From Barnesiella sp. (lineage in GTDB: Bacteria; Bacteroidota; Bacteroidia; Bacteroidales; Muribaculaceae), in the NCBI GenBank assembly GCA_014801075.1, contig JAAVEW010000008.1:79850-143849 (forward strand): a DNA stretch of 64,000 nucleotides. Reading direction: 5' to 3'. Under the pieces are notes generated by a model. It saw only the letters and a list, made by a program, of their open reading frames with translations, had not been told where the DNA came from and did no database searches. A program made the position numbers and the translations under genes. Position 1 is the first letter of the stretch; the number at the start of each line of letters is the position of its first letter. Shown piece after piece: positions 20,748-31,170 of the stretch.

Positions 20748-20772
20748 TTTTAAAGGGTGGTGTTATGTTCTG

Positions 20773-22218
20773 TTATTGAGTTGACTGTATGGTTTTGCGC
20801 AGCCGTGCCACGGGGATGCCGAGGCGCTCGCGGTACTTGGCCACGGTGCGGCGCGCGATATTGAAACCCTGCTCCGAGAGCATCGAGGCGATGGTGTCGT
20901 CGGAGAGCGGGGAGCGTTTGTTCTCGTTGGCAATGACGCCTTTGAGGGCGTTCATTATCTGGTGGGAAGTGATGTCGTCGTTGGCAATGGGGCGCTCGTT
21001 GAAGAAGAATTTCAGCGGGTATATGCCCGATGGGGCCATGACATATTTTGAAGCGGTGGCGCGGGATATGACCGAGAGGTCGTAGCCGGTGAGTGCCGCC
21101 ACATCCTTGAGTATCATTGGTTTGAGTTGCGTCTCGTCGCCCGTGAGGAAGAAGTCGCGTTGCAGCGAGGCGATTGCGGTCATGACATTGAGCAGTGTCG
21201 ACTGGCGCATCTGCAGGGTCTTGATGAAAGCCTGCGCCTCGTCGCGGCGGGTGCGTATGAAGGTCGCCGTCTCGGCCCGTTCGCGCGGAGTTAGCGAGTC
21301 GGCAAGTGATGAGTCGAGACTGAACGATTGTGAGACGGCCAGTTCGGGAATGTTGTTGAGCAGACTGACAGTCAGCGTATTGTCATTGTCAATGTCGACC
21401 TGCAGTTCGGGGATTATCTGTCGGCCTGTGTACTCTATAGCGCTGTCGTTGAGCTGATTGCCCGGCTTGGGGTTGAGGTGGGAAATCAGTTCGATGGCAT
21501 CGTTAAGGCGCTCGTTGTCAATGCCGAGCATGTCGGCCAGACGGTCGAAATGCTTCTTGGAGAAGAGGTCGAAATAGTGGGTGAGGATTTCGCGGGCAGT
21601 GATTACCTCGACCGATGGCTTGCGGCGGTTGAGCTGCAGCAGCAGGCAGTCGCGCAGGTCGGCCGCTCCCACGCCGGCGGGGTCGAGGGTGCGGATAATG
21701 TCGAGCACCTGACGCACCTCCGCGGGGTCGGTCTCCACCGATTCGCTGAAAGTGATGTCGTCGGCAATCGCTTCGGGCGAGCGTTTCAGGTAGCCGTTGG
21801 AGTCGAGGTTGCCTATTATATAGTTGGCTATGGAGAGTTGGCGCGGGGTGAGCGACATTTCGTTGAGCTGTCGCAGCAGTTCCTCGCCGAGAGTCAGGTC
21901 GTCGTTGACAGCCACGGGGGTGTAGTACGTGTCGTTGACGCTGCGGTTGCGCGCTTCGAGCATGTAGGACGGAATCTCATCGTCGTGGCCGTAGTCGGCG
22001 AGCTGCACCTGCTCCGAGGTTTCGTTGAAGGTGTCGGCATCGTCGGCCGAGCGGGGTGTCTCCACCACCTCGAGCGCCGGCATGTCCTCAAGCGCGCGGC
22101 TCACTTCCCCCTCTATCTCGGGACCTGTCATCTCAAGCATCTTGACAAACTGCACCTGCATCGGTTTGAGCCGCTGCTGCTGTCGGAGGTCCTGCTGTTG
22201 ATGAAGTGATGTGCTCAT
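20773..22218 (-). CDS. rpoN: RNA polymerase sigma-54 factor
   Basis: QQQDLRQQQRLKPMQ N-terminus; C-terminal RpoN box ARRTVAKYRERLGIPVARLRK. Confidence 0.96.
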   Translation of the reverse strand: MSTSLHQQQDLRQQQRLKPMQVQFVKMLEMTGPEIEGEVSRALEDMPALEVVETPRSADDADTFNETSEQVQLADYGHDDEIPSYMLEARNRSVNDTYYTPVAVNDDLTLGEELLRQLNEMSLTPRQLSIANYIIGNLDSNGYLKRSPEAIADDITFSESVETDPAEVRQVLDIIRTLDPAGVGAADLRDCLLLQLNRRKPSVEVITAREILTHYFDLFSKKHFDRLADMLGIDNERLNDAIELISHLNPKPGNQLNDSAIEYTGRQIIPELQVDIDNDNTLTVSLLNNIPELAVSQSFSLDSSLADSLTPRERAETATFIRTRRDEAQAFIKTLQMRQSTLLNVMTAIASLQRDFFLTGDETQLKPMILKDVAALTGYDLSVISRATASKYVMAPSGIYPLKFFFNERPIANDDITSHQIMNALKGVIANENKRSPLSDDTIASMLSEQGFNIARRTVAKYRERLGIPVARLRKTIQSTQ

Positions 22219-22348
22219 GCGCTTGGTTTAACTGTCAGGTGATAGGTAACTGTTTGAAATAATTTTGAACAGTTACTTAATTTTAACAATGCGGTATAAG
22301 TTACAGGCAAAGGTAACTCAATCGTTCGGGATAGCCAAAATTGTGATG

Positions 22349-23242
22349 TTAATGAACAATAAAACTGTCGAGTGATTTTCGCTCGAAAGCGTCAATCATG
22401 GAGCCCGGAGTGGCGTTGTAGATGGTGACGCCGCGGCTTCGGGCATACTCCTCGATTATGTGATAGGCCTTGAAAGCCAGGTAGAAACTGTAGAGGATGG
22501 AGTGGAGCGGATAGCGCAGATACTCCTTGCGTATGCGGCGCTCCTCCTTCTCGTCCTCCTTGTAGAAGTGGGGCTGGCGGGAAAGCACATGGTTCTCCTC
22601 GTCGACGGTGAGGGTGGCGGTCCAAGTGTGGTCGGCGCCGGTGATGTAAATCTCGCGGTAGCCCATGCCTATGCCGGTCATGATGGCGGGAATCAGCACG
22701 TTGCGCGGGCGCGGCATGCCTCGGCGGCTGTCGAAGGCCATGCGTTCAAGCGGTCCGAAGCCCTCGATGCCCACCGCGTTGTAGTATTCCACCGTCAGAT
22801 TGCCTGATGATGTCAGCGGGCAGTTCTTCCGTGCCGCGAAGGGGAGGAAGAGGGTCATCGGCCAGTCGACGTTGCGGATATTGTCGAGGAGCCGGGCCAC
22901 GTTGGCGTCGTCGGGGTTGGCGAAGAAATGCGGGTCGGCGAGGATGTAGTATTTGGGTCGCAGTCGGGTGAACTCAGGTGCGTTGGCGGCGAAGTTGACC
23001 GCCATGGAGTCGATGCCTCCGGCAATCAGTTGCTCATGCGCGGCTATGGTGGCGGCGAGTGAGGGACCGTTGCCCATGATGAGCAGTGGGCGCGAGCCGT
23101 CGACACGCTGATAGCGGGCGCGCCTGGTCGACAGCATCAGTTTGGCTATGCTTTTCACCGACTTGGCCAGGCGCATGCCGAAGCCTTCGCGGGTGGAGTC
23201 AGAGACTGTTTTCGTCATAGTTATGGGTTTTGAGATAGTCAA
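22349..23242 (-). CDS. DUF115/MptE-like protein
   Basis: PLLIMGNGPSLAATIAAHEQLIAGGIDSMAVNFAANAPEFTRLRPKYYILADPHFF. Confidence 0.55.
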   Translation of the reverse strand: MTISKPITMTKTVSDSTREGFGMRLAKSVKSIAKLMLSTRRARYQRVDGSRPLLIMGNGPSLAATIAAHEQLIAGGIDSMAVNFAANAPEFTRLRPKYYILADPHFFANPDDANVARLLDNIRNVDWPMTLFLPFAARKNCPLTSSGNLTVEYYNAVGIEGFGPLERMAFDSRRGMPRPRNVLIPAIMTGIGMGYREIYITGADHTWTATLTVDEENHVLSRQPHFYKEDEKEERRIRKEYLRYPLHSILYSFYLAFKAYHIIEEYARSRGVTIYNATPGSMIDAFERKSLDSFIVH

Positions 23243-24110
23243 CCACGGGAGAGGGGTGGAACTCGATGGTGCGGCACAGGCGTGAATTGTCGAACGTCAG
23301 CGTGCGGTAGCGCTCGGCCAGCGACTTGCTGTTGAAACCGAACACGGGGATAAAGTCGCATACACGGGCTATGATGCGGGCTCGCTTGGCACGCAGGGTG
23401 TAGACGCGCTTGTTGTTGATGCGCAAGGCGAGAGCCTCCACGAGGTCGTGGCGCGAGGGGTCGGCGCCGTCGGTGATGTTGAAGAGGCCGTTGACCCCGC
23501 GTAGCATGACTGCGGCGCGGGCCACGTCGGTGGCATGGACAACGCTCAGGCGCGCTGTCTCGTCGTCGATATGGTGATAGTTGCCTCGGTATATACTGTT
23601 GACGAGCTGTCGCAGGCGTCCCTTCATGCCGGTGCCCACGATGTCGGGGGCGCGGAGTATGGCGAGGCTGACGTTGCGGGCGTCACACCATTGGCGAAGC
23701 ATCTGCTCCGCTTCGAGTTTGGTGCGGCCAACTTCGGTGACAGGGTCGGGCTCGCGGTTCTCGTTGATGCCGTTACCCTCGTCGGCGCCATATACCTCGG
23801 TCGATGAGATGTAGACAATCGAAGCGGGGGGATTCTTCTCGAGCGATGCGAGCAAGCGGCGGGTAGCCTCGACGTTGAGCAGCCGGGCATTGCCGCCGTG
23901 GCATGTGCCAAGCAGGTGAAACACAGTGTCGTAACGGCGCGAGGGGGTGAACTCCTCGGTAGCGAGGTTGACTACATAGTCGTTGAAGGGCGACGTGCCT
24001 GCGGTGTGCAACGCGGGAGCCGGTTCGGCCGGGAGAGTGCGGCGCAGTTCGTCGATTAAATATTTGCCAAGGAAACCGCCTGCTGCGGTAATCAATATAT
24101 CGTTGGTCAT
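23199..24110 (-). CDS. NAD-dependent epimerase/dehydratase (SDR)
   Basis: ILITAAGGFLGKYLIDELRR, YISSTEVYG; listed ORF starts at 24134. Confidence 0.85.
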   Translation of the reverse strand: MTNDILITAAGGFLGKYLIDELRRTLPAEPAPALHTAGTSPFNDYVVNLATEEFTPSRRYDTVFHLLGTCHGGNARLLNVEATRRLLASLEKNPPASIVYISSTEVYGADEGNGINENREPDPVTEVGRTKLEAEQMLRQWCDARNVSLAILRAPDIVGTGMKGRLRQLVNSIYRGNYHHIDDETARLSVVHATDVARAAVMLRGVNGLFNITDGADPSRHDLVEALALRINNKRVYTLRAKRARIIARVCDFIPVFGFNSKSLAERYRTLTFDNSRLCRTIEFHPSPVVDYLKTHNYDENSL

Positions 24111-24262
24111 TGAAAACGGTGTTATATCCCACAAATTTACGGGAAATTATAGCACAACGCAAATTTTATTATTAATTTTGTGGCAGAAGTAAACGTTGAA
24201 AATTATTTTAAACACAATCTAATGATATAGCAAGGTAATTTTCAGCTTCTGCTTAAGAAGAT

Positions 24263-25114
24263 ATGGAAGCAACTGTCGATACAACAAAGCCGCTTGAAAT
24301 CAATGTGGGAGAGGTGATTAAGCAACGACTCCCCCGTTATTGGCGCTTCATACCGCGCTGCCTGGTGAGAAAGGTGGAGCGCACCATATGTCAGGAGGAA
24401 CTTAACAAACTGCTGCGTGACAATTTCCCGCGTCGCGGGGCCGACTTCTGCCGCGGCGTGCTGAGTGACCTTGACGTGGAGGTCAGATTTCACAACACGG
24501 AGCTGATACCGCGCGACAACAGCCGGGTGCTCTTCGTCAGCAACCATCCGCTCGGCGGCCTTGACGGCATGGCGCTCATCGACTTCGTGGAGCGCTTCTA
24601 CGGCATGGCGCCGCGATTCATAGTCAACGACCTGTTGAACGCCGTCGAACCGCTGTCCGACACGTTCCTGCCCGTCAACAAGCACGGAGCGCAGTCGCGT
24701 CAGGCCATCGAGGCACTGGAGCGCGCGTTTGCCTCCGACGCGCCGCTGATCATGTTTCCCGCCGGACTGGTTTCCCGCCGCGGCAAGAAAGGAGTGGTGG
24801 CCGACCTGCAGTGGCAGAAAATGTTCGTTGCCAAGGCCCGGCAGTATGGCCGCGACATCATCCCGCTGCATTTCTATGCTGAAAATTCATCTTTTTTTTA
24901 TAAATTTGCAAAATTCAGGCAGAGAATAGGTCTGAAATTCAATATCGAGATGATATATCTGCCCCGCGAGGTGTTCCGTTCGCGAGGAAAAACCTTTGAT
25001 GTGGTGGTTGGAAAGCCGATTTCCTGCGCCACGCTCGGCGACATGCCGCCGCTTGAGAAGGCGCAGCAGATACGTCAGATTGTCTATGACCTCGATATGG
25101 AGCGGTGCCGGTAA
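24263..25114 (+). CDS. glsA: PlsC-like O-acyltransferase, probable glycine-lipid GlsA homologue
   Basis: VLFVSNHPLGGLDGMALIDF (NHxxxxD variant), MFPAGLVSRR; directly followed by OlsB-like GNAT gene. Confidence 0.75.
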   Translation: MEATVDTTKPLEINVGEVIKQRLPRYWRFIPRCLVRKVERTICQEELNKLLRDNFPRRGADFCRGVLSDLDVEVRFHNTELIPRDNSRVLFVSNHPLGGLDGMALIDFVERFYGMAPRFIVNDLLNAVEPLSDTFLPVNKHGAQSRQAIEALERAFASDAPLIMFPAGLVSRRGKKGVVADLQWQKMFVAKARQYGRDIIPLHFYAENSSFFYKFAKFRQRIGLKFNIEMIYLPREVFRSRGKTFDVVVGKPISCATLGDMPPLEKAQQIRQIVYDLDMERCR

Positions 25115-25159
25115 ACTATCGGCCACCGGTAAACTTAAAACGAAAAGAATTACTCTCAG

Positions 25160-26089
25160 ATGCAACAACCTGTAATAGAGCCGGTAGATACCACGCTCAT
25201 AGAGAACGAGCTGACAGAGGATAAATATCTGCGTGCAACCAACAAGGGTGGCAACGACATATATATCGTCGACGCTTTCAACGCCCCCAACACGATGCGT
25301 GAGATAGGACGTCTGCGCGAGATAGCATTCCGTGCGGCCGGCGGCGGCACGGGCAAGGACTGCGACATTGACAGTTACGACACCATGACGCCTCCCTGCA
25401 GGCAACTTATCGTGTGGAACCCCGAGCACAGGCTCATACTTGGCGGCTACCGCTTCATCCTCGGCGAGGATGTGAAGATAGAGAGCGACGGCTCGCCCCG
25501 AATCGCTACGGCCCACATGTTTGACTTCTCCGACAACTTCGTGCGCAACTATCTGCCGTCGACCGTGGAGTTGGGCCGTTCGTTCGTGCGTCTGGAGTAT
25601 CAGTCGACACGTGCCGGCGCTAAAGCCATCTATGCCCTCGACAACCTTTGGGACGGCCTCGGCGCGCTGACCGTGAAATATCCGCAAATCAAATATCTCT
25701 TCGGCAAGGTGACGATGTATCCCAGCTACTCGGAGCATTGCCGCAACCTTATACTCCACTTCCTCCACAAGCATTTCCCCGACAACGACAACCTCGTGAC
25801 GCCGCGCAATCCGCTCGTCACCGGGGCCGACGACGAGGCTATTGCCAAGATATTCAGCGGCGAAAACTTCAAGGAGGATTACCGCATACTCAACTCCGAG
25901 GTGCGTCAGTGGGGCTACAACATACCGCCGCTGGTCAATGCCTACATGGGCCTGTCGCCCACGATGCGTATCTTCGGCACCGCCATCAACGATGAGTTCG
26001 GCGACGTGGAGGAGACCGGCATTTTCCTCGTTATCGACGAGATATTCGAGGAGAAGAAGCAACGCCACATTTCCACCTACAAGGCCTGA
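25160..26089 (+). CDS. glsB: OlsB-like N-acyltransferase (GNAT), probable glycine-lipid GlsB homologue
   Basis: REIGRLREIAFRAAGGGTGKDCDIDSYDTM...LILGGYRFILGED...ELGRSFVRLEYQ. Confidence 0.75.
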   Translation: MQQPVIEPVDTTLIENELTEDKYLRATNKGGNDIYIVDAFNAPNTMREIGRLREIAFRAAGGGTGKDCDIDSYDTMTPPCRQLIVWNPEHRLILGGYRFILGEDVKIESDGSPRIATAHMFDFSDNFVRNYLPSTVELGRSFVRLEYQSTRAGAKAIYALDNLWDGLGALTVKYPQIKYLFGKVTMYPSYSEHCRNLILHFLHKHFPDNDNLVTPRNPLVTGADDEAIAKIFSGENFKEDYRILNSEVRQWGYNIPPLVNAYMGLSPTMRIFGTAINDEFGDVEETGIFLVIDEIFEEKKQRHISTYKA

Positions 26090-27636
26090 TGCGCATGAAA
26101 ACGACACTCAACCTGCTGCGCCGCGCGTTGCCGCTCTCAGCTCTGCTGCTTGCGGCACAGTCATCACCGGCTCAGGAGACAATCGACTGGGAGGCCGAAG
26201 CGATATTCAATGCCGGCTCAGGCAGCTTCGCCCCCTACTACGTGGCCTCCAACCGCCACGGCATACTGACTCAGAAAGCCGACGCGCTGCTCGACCTCAC
26301 GGCATCGCGCAGCCTTGACCTCGGCAGTCGTTTCAGCTACGGCTACGGCGCCGAAGTGCTCGGCGGCTACTCGGCGCGCACCGATTATATGCGCTACAAT
26401 CCCGCTACCGAAGCGTTCTTCACCCACGGCGAAGGTCCTGCGGCCATCAGTCTGCAGCAGCTCTACGGCGAGGTGAAATACCGCGGTGTGTTTCTCACCG
26501 TCGGCATGAAGGAACGGGAGTCGGCGCTGCTTAATTTCAGTCTGTCGTCGGGCGACATCGTGGAGAGCGGGAATGCCCGTCCCGTGCCCGAAGTGAGAGT
26601 GGGTTTCGTTGATTTTCAGGACATACCGTTTACCAACGGCTGGGTGCAGATACAGGGCGAAATCGGTTACGGCAAGTTTGCCGACAACGATTGGCTCAAA
26701 TCCCATTACAATTATTACGACTGGCACATGAACCTCGGCGCGCTCTACACCTATAAGCGCTGCTATTTCCGCACCAACCCCGTGCAACCGCTGTCGGTGA
26801 CGGTGGGTATGCAGGCTGCGGGCGAGTTCGGGGGCACGACCTATGTCTATGCCGGCGGTAAGGAGATAAAGCAGTACAAGGGGCGCACGTCGCTCAAGGA
26901 TTTCTTCAACATGCTGTTGCCGCGCCAGCAGTCGGGCAACAGTTACTACGATGGTAACTCGCTCGGCTCGTGGGATATAATGGCCCGCTACCGCTTCAAT
27001 GACGGCACTCAGCTCAAAGCCTACCTGCAGAAACCGTGGGAGGATGGTTCGGGCATAGGCTGGATGAACGGTTTTGACGGCCTATGGGGCGTGGAGTACA
27101 CCGCGCCGGCCGCCGATGCCATTGTCAACGGTGCCGTGGCCGAGTATATCGACTTCACCAATCAGTCAGGACCGATACACTGGTCGCCCGGCGATTCACC
27201 CGGCACCACTATCACCTCCAATGCCACCGGAGCCGATGCCTACTACAACAACTTCCAGTATAACTCATATATGAACTACGGCATGTCGCTCGGCACGCCG
27301 TTCCTCCCCGCACCCATCTACAATAAGGATGGTTACCCGGCTTATATCGACAGCTGCGTGCGCGGTTTCCACCTCGGGCTGACGGGCCGCGTGGCCGGTG
27401 TCGACTACCGTGTGCTCGGCGGTTACCGCAAGGGGTGGGGCGACGGCAAAGCACCGACAGCAGTGTCGCGTCACGACACGTCGATGATGGTGGAAGGCGC
27501 GTATGCCGTGCCGCAGGTCAGCGGTTTGCGGCTGAAAGCACAGCTCGCTTTTGACTCCGGCGATATGTTCGGCAACAATTTCGGCGCATGCGTGACGATA
27601 GCCTACCGCGGCGCATTTAACTTTGGCAAACGATGA
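26089..27636 (+). CDS. Capsule assembly Wzi family outer-membrane protein
   Basis: GSGSFAPYYVASNRHGILTQKADALLDLTASRSLDLGSRFSYGYG...beta-barrel-like. Confidence 0.8.
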   Translation: MRMKTTLNLLRRALPLSALLLAAQSSPAQETIDWEAEAIFNAGSGSFAPYYVASNRHGILTQKADALLDLTASRSLDLGSRFSYGYGAEVLGGYSARTDYMRYNPATEAFFTHGEGPAAISLQQLYGEVKYRGVFLTVGMKERESALLNFSLSSGDIVESGNARPVPEVRVGFVDFQDIPFTNGWVQIQGEIGYGKFADNDWLKSHYNYYDWHMNLGALYTYKRCYFRTNPVQPLSVTVGMQAAGEFGGTTYVYAGGKEIKQYKGRTSLKDFFNMLLPRQQSGNSYYDGNSLGSWDIMARYRFNDGTQLKAYLQKPWEDGSGIGWMNGFDGLWGVEYTAPAADAIVNGAVAEYIDFTNQSGPIHWSPGDSPGTTITSNATGADAYYNNFQYNSYMNYGMSLGTPFLPAPIYNKDGYPAYIDSCVRGFHLGLTGRVAGVDYRVLGGYRKGWGDGKAPTAVSRHDTSMMVEGAYAVPQVSGLRLKAQLAFDSGDMFGNNFGACVTIAYRGAFNFGKR

Positions 27637-27650
27637 AATAACTTTGGCTC

Positions 27651-28118
27651 ATGATGAAGGCAACAAGATATTTCCGGTTTCTTATACTGCTCGTGGCGGT
27701 GATGACGGCAACGGTGTCGTGTACGCAGAACAACGGCGATATAGGCGACTGGTTCGGCGAGTGGAAACTCGCTTCAATCGAGATAGACGGCGAAGAGGAT
27801 GAGGCCTACACAGGCAACGTGCTCTGGCGCTTTCAGAACAATATCGTGGAGATGGTGGTGGTCAACCCCGTAGGCCACTCCCACGATGAGCATTACGGCA
27901 CCTGGAGCAGCGACGACAAGGAGCTGACACTCAACTTCACGCACTCCGACAATCTCAATGCCGCGGGAACGGGCAAGTATGCCCCGCCGGCGCAGACCTA
28001 TCTCCCCTCGGATATAGTCTCCCTCAAGGTGTTGAAGCTTTCCTCGCGCGAAATACTGCTCGAATATCGCCCCGACCCGGGGAAGTCAATAATATATACT
28101 CTCCGCAAACGGGGGTAA
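27651..28118 (+). CDS. Lipocalin-like putative lipoprotein
   Basis: Lipobox ATVSCTQNN, GDWFGEWKLASIEIDGE. Confidence 0.6.
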   Translation: MMKATRYFRFLILLVAVMTATVSCTQNNGDIGDWFGEWKLASIEIDGEEDEAYTGNVLWRFQNNIVEMVVVNPVGHSHDEHYGTWSSDDKELTLNFTHSDNLNAAGTGKYAPPAQTYLPSDIVSLKVLKLSSREILLEYRPDPGKSIIYTLRKRG

Positions 28119-28137
28119 CATATAAAACTCATGCATC

Positions 28138-29130
28138 ATGTCAGATATAACGGATAAAAAAGTTCTCGTCACCGGCGCCGACGGTTTCATCGGCTCGCAT
28201 CTCACGCAGGCGCTCCTTGCCAGGGGTTGCAAAGTGCGTGCGCTCTGCCAGTACAATTCATTTAACTCGTGGGGCTGGCTCGACAATGTGCGCCACGAAA
28301 ATCTTGAAATCGTGACCGGCGACGTGCGCGACGCTGCGTTCTGCCGACTCATCACCCGCGACATTGACACCGTGTTTCATCTCGCGGCCCTTATCGCCAT
28401 ACCTTACAGCTACGTGGCGCCGCAGAGCTACGTCGACACCAACGTGTCGGGCACGCTCAATATATGCCAGGGCGCGATGGACAACGGTTGCCGCCGCGTA
28501 ATCGTGACCTCAACCTCCGAGGTGTACGGCACGGCTCAGTATGTACCCATTGACGAGAAACATCCCCGACAGCCGCAGTCGCCCTACTCGGCAACGAAAA
28601 TCGGTGCCGACGCGCTGGCATTGAGCTACTATAACGCATTCAATCTGCCGGTTGTGCTCGCGCGCCCGTTCAACACCTACGGTCCGCGTCAGAGCGCCCG
28701 TGCCATCATTCCTACCATCATATCGCAGATAGCCGACGGCAAGCGTGAGATAAAGGTGGGCGACCTGCGCCCCACGCGCGACTTCAATTTCGTCGAGGAC
28801 ACCTGCCGCGGCTTCATTGCCCTGGCCGAGACCGACGGTATAGAAGGGCAGGATTTCAACATCGCTACCGGCACGGAGATTTCGATGGGCGATACCTTCA
28901 AACTGATTGCAAGCCTGATGAATGCCGACGTGCATTTCGCTGTAGATGAGTCGCGTCTGCGTCCCGCCAACTCCGAGGTGTTCCGCCTCTGCGGCGACAA
29001 CAGCAAGATTACCGCCGCTACTGACTGGCGTCCGCAGGTGACTATCGAGGAGGGCCTCCGACGCACCATCGAGTGGTTCACCGACCCGGCCAATCTTGCC
29101 CGCTATAAAACTGACATTTACAACCGATAA
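28138..29130 (+). CDS. NAD-dependent 4,6-dehydratase, LegB-like SDR
   Basis: KKVLVTGADGFIGSHLTQALLARGCKVRALCQYNSFNSWGWLD...TSTSEVYGTAQYVPIDEKHPRQPQSPYSATK. Confidence 0.88.
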   Translation: MSDITDKKVLVTGADGFIGSHLTQALLARGCKVRALCQYNSFNSWGWLDNVRHENLEIVTGDVRDAAFCRLITRDIDTVFHLAALIAIPYSYVAPQSYVDTNVSGTLNICQGAMDNGCRRVIVTSTSEVYGTAQYVPIDEKHPRQPQSPYSATKIGADALALSYYNAFNLPVVLARPFNTYGPRQSARAIIPTIISQIADGKREIKVGDLRPTRDFNFVEDTCRGFIALAETDGIEGQDFNIATGTEISMGDTFKLIASLMNADVHFAVDESRLRPANSEVFRLCGDNSKITAATDWRPQVTIEEGLRRTIEWFTDPANLARYKTDIYNR

Positions 29131-29135
29131 CAGCT

Positions 29136-30107
29136 ATGGCCCGACCTCTCAACATATTGATGCTCGGCGGTGCCAAGCGCGTCAGCATGGCCCGTCACTT
29201 CATATCGACCGCTGCCGCTATGGGTTTCGACGCGCGTATCTACAGCTTTGAACTCAATGCCGATGTCCCTGTTGCCGCTGTAGGCGAGGTGATTATAGGC
29301 GGACGCTGGAGCGACCCCGACATTCTCGCGCAGCTCGATGCGGCGTGCGTGGATAAGGGTATTGATATTGTGCTGCCATTTGTCGACGGCGCAGTGGAGA
29401 TTGCAGCCCGTTACGGCATGGAGCCGGGGCACGCGTGGTCGCCGGTATCGGCGCCAGAGGTGTGCAGCACTATGTTTGACAAGGTGGTGGCCGATAGGGT
29501 GTTGCGCGCTGCCGGTGTGCCGTTGCCCCGCATTGTTGAGGAGGGTGAACCGAAGTTTTTCCCCGTCATTGCCAAACCCCGCACAGGGTCGGCCTCGAAG
29601 GGTATTGTCGTGGTCGGTGATATTGACGAATGGCGTTCGCTCGGCCTTGACGCAGAGCGATATATCGTGCAGGAATATATAAAGAATCGCCACGAGTACA
29701 CGCTCGACTGCTACATTGACCGCCGGGGCAACGTCGTTGCCATTTCGCCCCGCGAGCGCATCGAGGTGGTGGGCGGCGAAGTGAGCCGCACGATCACTGT
29801 CAGCCTGCCCGAGGGGGTGGAGATAGCCCGCAAGGCTATAGAGGGCGCAGGGTTGCGCGGTGCTGTCACCGTGCAGCTTATCGAGGATGTCGATACCGGA
29901 CGCCTCATGCTCATGGAAATCAATCCCCGACTTGGCGGAGGCGCCGTGTGTTCACTCTACGCCGGGGTCAATCTCCCCGCTATGATTATCAACGACTGGC
30001 TCGGTAAGGATGTGGAGCCGGTTGAGGCGGCGGCTGGCGTCAACATGACGCGCTACATGCAGGAGGTGGTGTTTGCCCCCGACAACAGTGTGATGACTTT
30101 AAAGTGA
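29136..30107 (+). CDS. ATP-grasp domain protein (carbamoyl-phosphate-synthase-like)
   Basis: MLGGAKRVSMARHF...PVIAKPRTGSASKGIVVV...EYTLDCYIDRRGNVVAISPRERIEV...LMEINPRLGGG. Confidence 0.85.
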   Translation: MARPLNILMLGGAKRVSMARHFISTAAAMGFDARIYSFELNADVPVAAVGEVIIGGRWSDPDILAQLDAACVDKGIDIVLPFVDGAVEIAARYGMEPGHAWSPVSAPEVCSTMFDKVVADRVLRAAGVPLPRIVEEGEPKFFPVIAKPRTGSASKGIVVVGDIDEWRSLGLDAERYIVQEYIKNRHEYTLDCYIDRRGNVVAISPRERIEVVGGEVSRTITVSLPEGVEIARKAIEGAGLRGAVTVQLIEDVDTGRLMLMEINPRLGGGAVCSLYAGVNLPAMIINDWLGKDVEPVEAAAGVNMTRYMQEVVFAPDNSVMTLK

Positions 30108-30138
30108 ATATTATCAGAATTTTATACAATAGATACAG

Positions 30139-31149
30139 ATGGATTTGACTCGTACGCTCATAATAGCCGAGGCGGGAGTGAACCACAACGGTTCGTTTGA
30201 CCTCGCCGTGGAAATGATTGATGTGGCCGCACGTGCCGGCGCTGACTATGTGAAGTTTCAGACTGCCATTCCCGAGGAGGTGATTTCATGCTATGCGCCC
30301 AAGGCGGAGTATCAGAAAGAGACGACCGGAACGGCTGAAAGTCAGCTCGAAATGTGCCGCCGTATCCATCTGCCGTTGAGCGATTACGAGCGCCTCGAAC
30401 GCATATGCCGCGAAAAGGGTATCGGCTTTATGAGTACGCCGTTCGACCTGCCGTCGATTGACTGTCTGGCGGCTCTCGATATGGATTACTGGAAGATACC
30501 TTCGGGCGAAATCACTAATCTGCCGTACTTGCGCAAGGTGGCTGCTTCGGGTCGTCGTATAATATTGTCGACCGGCATGTCGCAGCTCGATGAGGTGGCC
30601 GTGGCGGTGGATATCCTTTGCCGCGGAGGTGTGAAGCGTGACGACATAGCGCTGCTTCACTGCACCACGCAGTATCCTACGCCCTACGATGCTGTGAACC
30701 TGCGTGCTATGGACGCTTTGCGCGGTCTCAATGTCGGTGCGGTGGGCTACAGCGACCATACGCTCGGCATCGAGGTGCCGGTGGCTGCCGTGGCTATGGG
30801 TGCGCAAATTATCGAGAAGCATTTCACGCTTGACCGTGAGATGGAGGGCCCCGATCACCGTGCTTCGCTCGACCCCGAAGGGTTGGCGGCAATGGTTTCG
30901 TCGATACGTCACATCGAGCAATCGCTGGGCAACGGTGTGAAGGAAGTGGCTGAGGCCGAACGCTCCAACATATTGATAGCCCGCAAAAGCATCGTGGCCC
31001 GTCGCGCGATAGCAGCCGGCGAAATCTTCACCGAGGACAACCTGACAGTAAAACGCCCTGCCGACGGCATCTCCCCCATGCTCTGGGACACCGTAATAGG
31101 CCGTCCCGCCCCCAAATCCTTCCTCCCCGACCAACCCATCGAATTGTAA
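30139..31149 (+). CDS. N-acetylneuraminate synthase family (NeuB-like) with SAF domain
   Basis: IIAEAGVNHNGSFDLAVEMIDVAARAGADYVKFQT...YSDHTLGIEVPVAAVAMGAQIIEKHFTLD. Confidence 0.93.
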   Translation: MDLTRTLIIAEAGVNHNGSFDLAVEMIDVAARAGADYVKFQTAIPEEVISCYAPKAEYQKETTGTAESQLEMCRRIHLPLSDYERLERICREKGIGFMSTPFDLPSIDCLAALDMDYWKIPSGEITNLPYLRKVAASGRRIILSTGMSQLDEVAVAVDILCRGGVKRDDIALLHCTTQYPTPYDAVNLRAMDALRGLNVGAVGYSDHTLGIEVPVAAVAMGAQIIEKHFTLDREMEGPDHRASLDPEGLAAMVSSIRHIEQSLGNGVKEVAEAERSNILIARKSIVARRAIAAGEIFTEDNLTVKRPADGISPMLWDTVIGRPAPKSFLPDQPIEL

Positions 31150-31170
31150 ATCATAGTAAAAGTTTGTGTT

